64,000 nt of DNA from Dysidea avara. Its lineage: Eukaryota; Porifera; Demospongiae; Dictyoceratida; Dysideidae. Shown here piece after piece: positions 58,401 to 64,000 of this stretch (its first letter is position 1; the number at the start of each line of letters is the position of its first letter). The notes beneath the pieces are model-generated. The model made no database searches. It was not told the origin of the DNA and saw nothing but the letters and a program-made list of their open reading frames with translations. Both the position numbers and the translations under genes were made by a program. The stretch spans positions 29,972,559 to 30,036,558 of the forward strand of contig NC_089281.1 of NCBI RefSeq assembly GCF_963678975.1, in the 5' to 3' direction.

Positions 58401-60728
58401 TGTTGCTGGCGAGCTTTGTCCCCTTGTTTACGTCTCTGCTCTTCAGCCTACAGTGACAACACATCACTTTACTCTCTACTTCATCACAACAACTACCTCT
58501 TGTTGTTGCCAGAAATCATCTGTCTTGCCACGCTGAATATCTTCCTTTGGGTTCACTTTCTTGTAAACTGATCCCTAACAATAGTAACATGGAGGATACA
58601 GTCACAACATTACAACATGGCTAACAGAAGGACTACATTTTAAACAGCTTTTAGTGCAATCAGTGTGTGAATCAACTCATGACATTTTATGGTGTATGGT
58701 CATATGTTACAGAGTATATGAACATTACAATGACCTCACAGATAATAGCATTCATACAAAATACAAAGTTCACAGGACATGCAAGTGGAGATATCTGCAA
58801 TGATGTTTTCTGACGTCACCAAACAAAATGGCTGTACAGGGAGGTGAGATAGTGTTTCCCTATGATAGCGTTTATAAATTTGAAAAAGGGCAAAGGTGAG
58901 GCATATAGTATAATGCAATACAGATAAGCCTATTTGTGCCTGAATTTAAAATTCTCGATCTGCCTTCCTTGTTGGAACGTGTTTTGCATTGTCACGGAAC
59001 GTGTACTACTTCTAACCTTTATTATCTCGTGGTTTTATGTGTAAAACACCTATAGTACTTCCTTATATTGTGGTAACAAGTTTCTGCCAAATGACCAGAT
59101 CACTAATATTATGGCAGTTGTCAACTGAATTTTGTTGATTATTGATCAACACAATTGATCGGTTGATCATAACAACTAGAGGTGTACCGATAATCGGATC
59201 GGCTACAGTATCGGCCACCAATATGGTATTTTTTACCAATATCAGTATTGGTACAGAACAGCAGGAGGACCGATATCGCTACCGATATTTATACAGTAGC
59301 AATAGTTTGTACATAAACGGATTATGCATTGGTTTTCTACGTTATCCATGTGGCTCTGGTTTATTGTTCACTGCATGTGCAACAAGCGCAACACTACGAG
59401 AAGCCATATAAATACACACGATCCTAGTGTTTGTTCGAAGCTTATCACAGTGTTTACAAATGAAGCAGTTATAGAGTACCTTTGTAATAAAAGAAGGATC
59501 ACAGGATAACGGAAACTTGCTGTATCAGCTTTCTCACAAGCCAATAGAATGCGGAGTAATGCAGAAATATCCGTTTAAGGCTTCATGGACGTGTACATAA
59601 AAATGTTTGTGGGTGCCTAATTGTCTGGACTGCACAATAGAAACCCAAGCTGTATACCACCACAGGCAGAGTATAGCAATGAAAACATGCACATGTTGTT
59701 GTAGGGTAGGTAAATGTACACTTTCGTTCGCTTAAAATATTAATGCAAATATCGGATTGACTATCGGTTATCGGCTTCTTTCGGTTGCATCAATATTGGA
59801 TATCGGTACATGCCAAAAACCCATATCGGTACACCTCTAATAACAACACCCACAATACAATACTACACAACAATGAAGTGTCACTAACCACTGGACCAGA
59901 TGGCTCCACTACTTTAGCTTTCTCTTTGTGGAAACTGTAGTTGGAACCTGTTGAGAGGTAAGAAGTCACAAGGGGTGTGTGTACTACACTACTACACATG
60001 ATATATATAAGTGTCAGTGTTGATGCACTACTTATGTTACATTACTGTGTTACTTTTTACAAGTTAGTAATAAGTAACAGGTCGGTACAAAAGTAATCAG
60101 TTACTTTTGAAAAGTAACACATTACTTTTGTAATGCGTAATAACATATTACCTTTGTAAAGTAACAAAGCATTAGTTTGTCCTAAATCACCTTACAACAC
60201 AGCACATTACTGTACACAGTACATTACTATACACAGAGCCTACAATCCTTCCTACAGCTAGTATGGGTAGCCAGCATGACACTATTCTAATAAGTGAGCA
60301 TCATATATCATGACCTTATTAACAAGTTCTGGAGAAAGATATAACTGGAAGATACAAGGCAGCTGGTTTCTGGCGATTTTAATTAGACATCTTACAAAAG
60401 TAATATATATGCTTTTACAACTCAATAATTTAGTTATAGGTAACTGTAACATGTTACTTTTTGCTGTAGTAGCGAGTAATAAGTAATATATTACTTTTAA
60501 AAAGTAATAACCCTAACACTGATAAGTGTTGTATGTGTATCACGTATAATACACTTATACTCCACTACATCCCTCACAGCTTCATTAAGTTGGTGAACTC
60601 AAGTCAGTTCTTGATTACTGAACATGTGAGCCCAACATGAAATAGAGTTAGAGTTCAACAAATAATATTGGACATAAACAAGCACCTAATATATATATAT
60701 ATATATATATTAGGTGCTTGTTTATGCT

Positions 60729-60763
<35 letters not shown>

Positions 60764-63608
60764 ATGAGCATTAAGCTATAATGATCCTGATATTGAAACT
60801 GAACAATGAGTCAGCTGAAAATAGTCATGCAATGTTAAGGCTCTTATTTTAGCCATGGAGGTGTTTTGCTCTTGACTGAGATTAATTACACATCGACGAG
60901 CAAAACAGTCAGAGTCAAGTCAAGTCAAGTCAGAGTCAAGTCAAGTCAGAAAATAAACAAGTAGTTTCCTTGTAGATTACTGTAGGACACAAAATAATTG
61001 ATGAAGAAAAAATGGACAATTGAGAATTTTGATGAGCAAAATTTTGACATTTGTGACCAGCTGAGCAAAAACTTGCCATTTTTGCACATTCCTCAAATTC
61101 CATTTTATTGCATCTCTGTAATCTATAGTAACAAAAGAGTGGACAGCCAAAGTTTCAGCCTTTTGTGATGAATAGTCTTGGAGTTGTAGTGCTAGACAGT
61201 TGGAACAGTGATAGATTTGTACAACAACAGTACAGGAAATAAATTACAGGCGATAATCAATCATAACATACGATTGAAACAAGCTACGAAGATGGGACTT
61301 GGCTCAATCTGTGCACCATGAACTGCCAAATCAATTAAGGTATAGTGCTTTCCCTGTACTCCTCCATGTTGACAAAGAAGGAGGCCATTCCAACTAAGAA
61401 ATGACGACGCTGAACGCTGTTTTTACTGCGTCGTAAACAAATGCCCATATCTCACATATCCTTTGCTGTGCAAACACGAAACAAAAATTTTCTTACTCAC
61501 CGTGAACAGGCAAATCCATTGGTGATTTGAGCTTAATTTCAATGTGTACAAATGTGATTAACGCGTGAGTAAAATTTTCAAGTAGCATGCATATTTTTAC
61601 CCAGTGTGTTTCAATATGGTTTTATGGCAAAAATACAAAATTTTGAGAGACCAATTACAATGTAAATAATCAACTATTGCGCTATGGTGTAGTTGACAAT
61701 ACTTAATGTGTCAAACAAACAAACAATAAATTAATACATTTGAAAGGTGTTGATTACTACGTTGAGGGTCACAGAATACATTCACCTATTCCACACAGCC
61801 CAATGCCCCCAAGTGATGAAAAGCATCACAGTCCTACCTCACTACAATTGGAATAATTGAAGGGGTCAGTGGAAAAAGGGGACATGTGCCATTTTAGATT
61901 TTTCATTTTCTAAAAATTAGAATGGCTTGTTTTATCTATGTGAATAATGTTGCTACTAAGTAAACAACAGAATTTAAAAGTTTATGGCTGTCTGAAATCA
62001 ATTTTTAGCAAATATTTCATTCATGTCCCAAAATTGTGTTTAATGCCCATCATGTGGTCACCTAAAATTTCAAAATGGCACTTGTCCCCTTTTGCTGCTG
62101 GCCCCTTCAATTAGGGTATAACAAGCTAGCCCACTTGTAGTTTGAGCACCAGGCTGCAGGTCATACCTCGCTGTGGTCAGATTATAATGAGGTAGTGTGA
62201 ATGCTGAAGGTCTTAAAGTATATAAACTTATCTGGGGGACACCTTGATGATTAGGACACTATTGGTTGGAGTTATACATGTACACACACAACACATACAA
62301 ACACTGTAGGTTGATTATTTCTCACCTGAAGCCTTTGACAATTTGTCCTTGATAACATCTGGATCGAGATCATCTTCATGGCGGGCATTAATTGTAACAT
62401 GTGCCCTCTAAATGATTGATAAGATCATATCACTAACAATATCTCAAGAACACTTGTAACAAGTTAGTACTATAAGGCACACACAAATTGTTGGATACTT
62501 ACTGGAAAGAATCTAGCGACTTGTGGGACATGGTTGGCACACACCCCCTTCACTGAAGTGGGAACATTTCCTCCACTCTGTAACAAAACAACACGACATC
62601 ATAAAACGCGTTACTAACGAACAATGAGACAAGTCACACAACATCATAGTCTAGTGAAACAATGGGGGCAGCCGTGCAATACTCAGGTACAGCCTGTACT
62701 AGGAGTCAAATTTAGCAACCCATAAGGGAGCCTGCAGCATGTCATGTCTTCACAGCTGAGAAAGGCTCCTCTACACTACACCCTCTATATGGACAATGAC
62801 AGTCAGGACATTAGCTACCAGATATAGCTGGGTAGACTAAAGCATACACTACACACACAAAACACATTTTGTGGGTCAAAACTGGATATATTTCTATGTT
62901 GGTAAAATAAACACCTGTAATAAAGTACTTCCCATTAAGTCCTGTTGCACAACGTGGCACATTAGTATATTCCATTGCTCCAAAATACACACATACAGTA
63001 AATAGACTGACACACGGACAGACAGATTGTACCCAGTTAATTAGGACACTTTTAGGTAGGGAGGTGTTGGGGTCGATCACTTTCAAGTAAGCATACAACA
63101 TCTTGCCACTACTCAGTTCATCTGTCATCTCCTCTATCCCGCCATCTGAGTGACAATAATACACATGAGGGCTACCCTATTCATAATAAGGACAAAGGGT
63201 CCCCCAACAGGTCTACCCCCATACACTACTACCTCTGAAAGAGGACAACTTCTTTATTACAATAAAAAGGAGCCAGAAATTTAAGGGATGGATAAGTCCG
63301 GGATATTACTAATACATCTCCGATAAACCAATGCTGGCCAATATAAAGGGTTTCAACTACACACGCTCACCTCCAGTTTCCACCACTTTCAAATCATGCG
63401 AGGTCTTATCATAACCAAACACAGCCCTATAACGAGGAAACAAAATTAATTATTTGGTAGTGAAACAGTCTGACAGGAAATGTATGATATACTACACACA
63501 CACTACACTACACACAAACATACTATACAGGGGGTGTATGTTTCTAGTACCTAGTGTAACATTGATTGATTATTTACTCACAGTACTCGGCAAAGCCGTT
63601 CTTCCATA
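49463..63608 (-). CDS. DBNL: Drebrin-like protein / actin-binding protein 1 (5' end incomplete)
   Basis: At least 14 exons (high to low): 63608-63582, 63426-63371, 63145-63033, 62577-62503, 62407-62326, 59947-59889, 58574-58497, 58447-58361, 58134-58045, 57261-57012, 56417-56311, 54841-54803, 54745-54700 and 49599-49463. All phases agree, giving about 415 residues. An adaptor linking F-actin to endocytosis and signalling. ADF-H domain: [65 protein letters not shown] and [11 protein letters not shown]. Then a Glu/Gln/Arg/Lys-rich coiled coil (three exons), a proline-rich linker with two repeats of KEPI(I/M)P, three acidic YD(E/T)A motifs, and an SH3 domain from ARAVYDYQA to the C-terminal [20 protein letters not shown]. 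The first exon seen may be preceded by others beyond 63.6 kb; its Met may be internal. Confidence 0.92.
50613..51014. mobile_element. Foldback element with Tyr-like TACTGTATTTGACTGG ends
   Basis: The left end TACTGTATTTGACTGGTTAA + TAGCCGCGGCT is matched inverted at the right (AGCCGCGGTTATTAACCGGT, then CAAATATGGTAGTA). Inside is a 17-bp tandem, GGCGGCTACTATCCGAG, x3-4 (about 50670-50735). DBNL last intron. Confidence 0.7.
51222..51376. mobile_element. Small MITE with about 44-bp inverted ends
   Basis: ATAATAGTTAGACATCAAAA + CACAGGGTTCTACGGAAT at the left pairs with ATTCTGTGGAACCCTGAGTT + TGGTTGTTTAACTATTAT at the right. DBNL last intron. Confidence 0.7.
51466..51745. mobile_element. MITE with about 55-bp inverted ends
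   Basis: The left arm GGGGGTGACACACAGGCACC...CTGTAGGTAGATCTGTGACC pairs with the right arm GACCGCAGTCGCAGATCTAC...GACAACCCCTTGTAATA. About 280 bp, DBNL last intron, no coding content. Confidence 0.75.
51929..53265. mobile_element. 1.34-kb near-perfect palindrome
   Basis: From TATATAAAAGAACTTTGCATGG outward-in, the left arm matches the reverse complement of the right arm (ending CACACAAAGTTTTTTATATA) over about 640 bp. The axis is near 52595, at GGTCTCGAGACG. Recognisable pairs are TTCTATATTGGGCAGTTATA (about 51998 / 53210), CAGCCTACAAAATAGACCTG and CTCTATACCAGATAAAGCAC next to the axis. One arm has a roughly 26-bp extra segment (51972-51997). I estimate arm identity above 90%. No transposase frame and no target duplication found by eye. 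It lies in the DBNL last intron. Confidence 0.85.
53345..53676. repeat. 25-bp minisatellite, about 13 copies
   Basis: The unit is CTTCTGTTATCTATAGTAAG + GCCAT. Two units carry an extra CATCAT triplet. Directly to the right of the palindrome in the DBNL last intron. Confidence 0.95.
53850..54300. repeat. Dispersed repeat shared with 61.0-61.6 kb
   Basis: GCCAAAGTTTCAG, then CTACGAAGATGGGACTTGG(T/C)TCAATCTGT and TGAACTG, matches about 61130-61330 in the same order. A further short piece (GTGACCCGCTGAG(T/C)GAAAACTGGCCATTTT) links 56879-56915 with 61050-61085. Confidence 0.6.
54434..54503. repeat. (GGCAA)n / (GGCA)n microsatellite
   Basis: GGCAGGCAGGCAGGCAAGGC, then about eight GGCAA units, in the DBNL last intron. 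Confidence 0.95.
54927..55678. mobile_element. 752-bp foldback with 8-bp target duplication CTTAACAA
   Basis: The ends are GGGGGATGGATAAAACC and its inverse GGTTTTATCCATCCC. The flanks are CTTAACAA on both sides (54919-54926, 55679-55686). Inner blocks also pair: AACTCTGCCAAGAAT (about 55023) with ATTCTTGGCAGAGTT (about 55567), CACTCTTTTAAACAATG with about 55500, and TGCTATTCTTGTATA with about 55432. It is therefore a whole-length foldback. It lies between two small DBNL exons (54803-54841 and 56311-56417). The exact boundary could shift by one base. Confidence 0.8.
59177..59839. mobile_element. hAT-like element with 8-bp target duplication ATAACAAC
   Basis: The terminal inverted repeats TAGAGGTGTACCGATA / TATCGGTACACCTCTA are flanked by exact ATAACAAC on both sides (59169-59176, 59840-59847). 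Many internal ATCGG/CCGAT words are typical of this terminal-repeat family. No transposase. It lies in a DBNL intron only about 50 bp from the exon at 59889. Confidence 0.9.
60015..60521. mobile_element. hAT-like element with 8-bp target duplication ATAAGTGT
   Basis: CAGTGTTG...AACACTG termini and internal GTTACTTTT/AAAAGTAAC repeats. Exact ATAAGTGT on both sides (60007-60014, 60522-60529). Same family as 40133-40625. DBNL intron. Confidence 0.9.
60668..60765. repeat. Palindrome with (AT)n core
   Basis: ATAAACAAGCACCTAATAT, an (AT)n run, then its inverse ATTAGGTGCTTGTTTAT, followed by a second (AT)n run. A likely cruciform or stalling site. Confidence 0.85.
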
Positions 63609-64000
63609 CTGGAGTACACAAAAGACACAACAGGATAGATGTGAACAACACAGTTTTGGTGTTTTGACTGTAGTTGTGTTGACCAATTGATAAGGATATG
63701 CACATGTTACAAGTTTTTATTGGGGTGAACCCAGTGCCCTGAAGAAACCAGAATGTACTACACTTGGTAGTAAAATGCTGACAATGGCACGTACATCACA
63801 CATATGGAGAAATTGAAATGCCCCACAGTTGGTAGTTGATATGGTATGTCACACACATGAAAATTTTGATATGGAAGAGAAGATTAGAAGAGAGAAGATT
63901 AGAAGAGAGAAGATTAGAAGAACAGAATGTTGATGGGGCCCAAGAATCAAAGACAAACAAAGGTTCAGCACTAAATAAGCAATTACTGGTGCTATATAAT
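63608..64000. other. Upstream part of DBNL, no exon identified
   Basis: The missing first residues of the ADF-H domain should be encoded here or beyond the window. I see no clear exon. A 16-bp tandem, AGAGAAGATTAGAAG(A), x3, lies at about 63876-63920. Confidence 0.4.

Overview
The window looks like nuclear DNA of an early-branching animal. A demosponge is my best guess; this is inference from gene content and texture, not from a database match. It is AT-rich, has animal-type spliced genes with many introns of only 41-60 nt, very short intergenic gaps, and a dense load of small inverted-repeat transposons, microsatellites and minisatellites.

The left and central part (about 6-36.5 kb) is a compact block of housekeeping genes on alternating strands: ALG11 (-, one exon), a ZFAND4-like gene (+, 13 exons), phosphomannomutase (-, 8 exons), dynactin p62/DCTN4 (+, 15 exons), a secreted somatomedin-B-like/EF-hand protein (-, 3 exons) and SEPSECS (+, 12 exons). 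Three gene pairs are head-to-head, with about 184, 99 and 177 bp between start codons. Two pairs are tail-to-tail, about 158 and 227 bp apart. ALG11 and phosphomannomutase both serve mannose use in N-glycosylation. SEPSECS makes selenocysteinyl-tRNA. A last exon at 2.3 kb belongs to a paralogue of the somatomedin-B/EF-hand gene.

The genes are compact, but a few introns are greatly swollen. DCTN4 intron 2 (11 kb) carries a nearly intact R4/Dong-like retrotransposon flanked by TAA repeats, a 515-bp inverted-repeat element with a 7-bp target duplication, and other debris. The last SEPSECS intron is filled by about 39 copies of a 44-bp minisatellite.

From 36.5 to 49.4 kb there is little convincing host coding sequence. 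It holds a broken Ty3/Gypsy-type gag, a frameshifted LINE with endonuclease and reverse transcriptase pieces (45.8-48.5 kb), a hAT-like element, many copies of GC-rich and 20-bp dispersed motifs, and one unrecognised pair of minus-strand reading frames (41.1-42.0 kb).

The right end (49.46 to at least 63.6 kb, minus strand) is a drebrin-like/Abp1 (DBNL) actin-binding adaptor gene in at least 14 exons: ADF-H domain, charged coiled coil, proline-rich and tyrosine-motif linkers, and a C-terminal SH3 domain. Its introns hold a 1.34-kb near-perfect palindrome, several MITE-like foldbacks and two hAT-like elements with exact 8-bp target duplications. The 5' end of the gene probably lies beyond the window.

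Exon coordinates were worked out by eye from reading frame, GT/GC-AG sites and phase. They could be off by a base in places.
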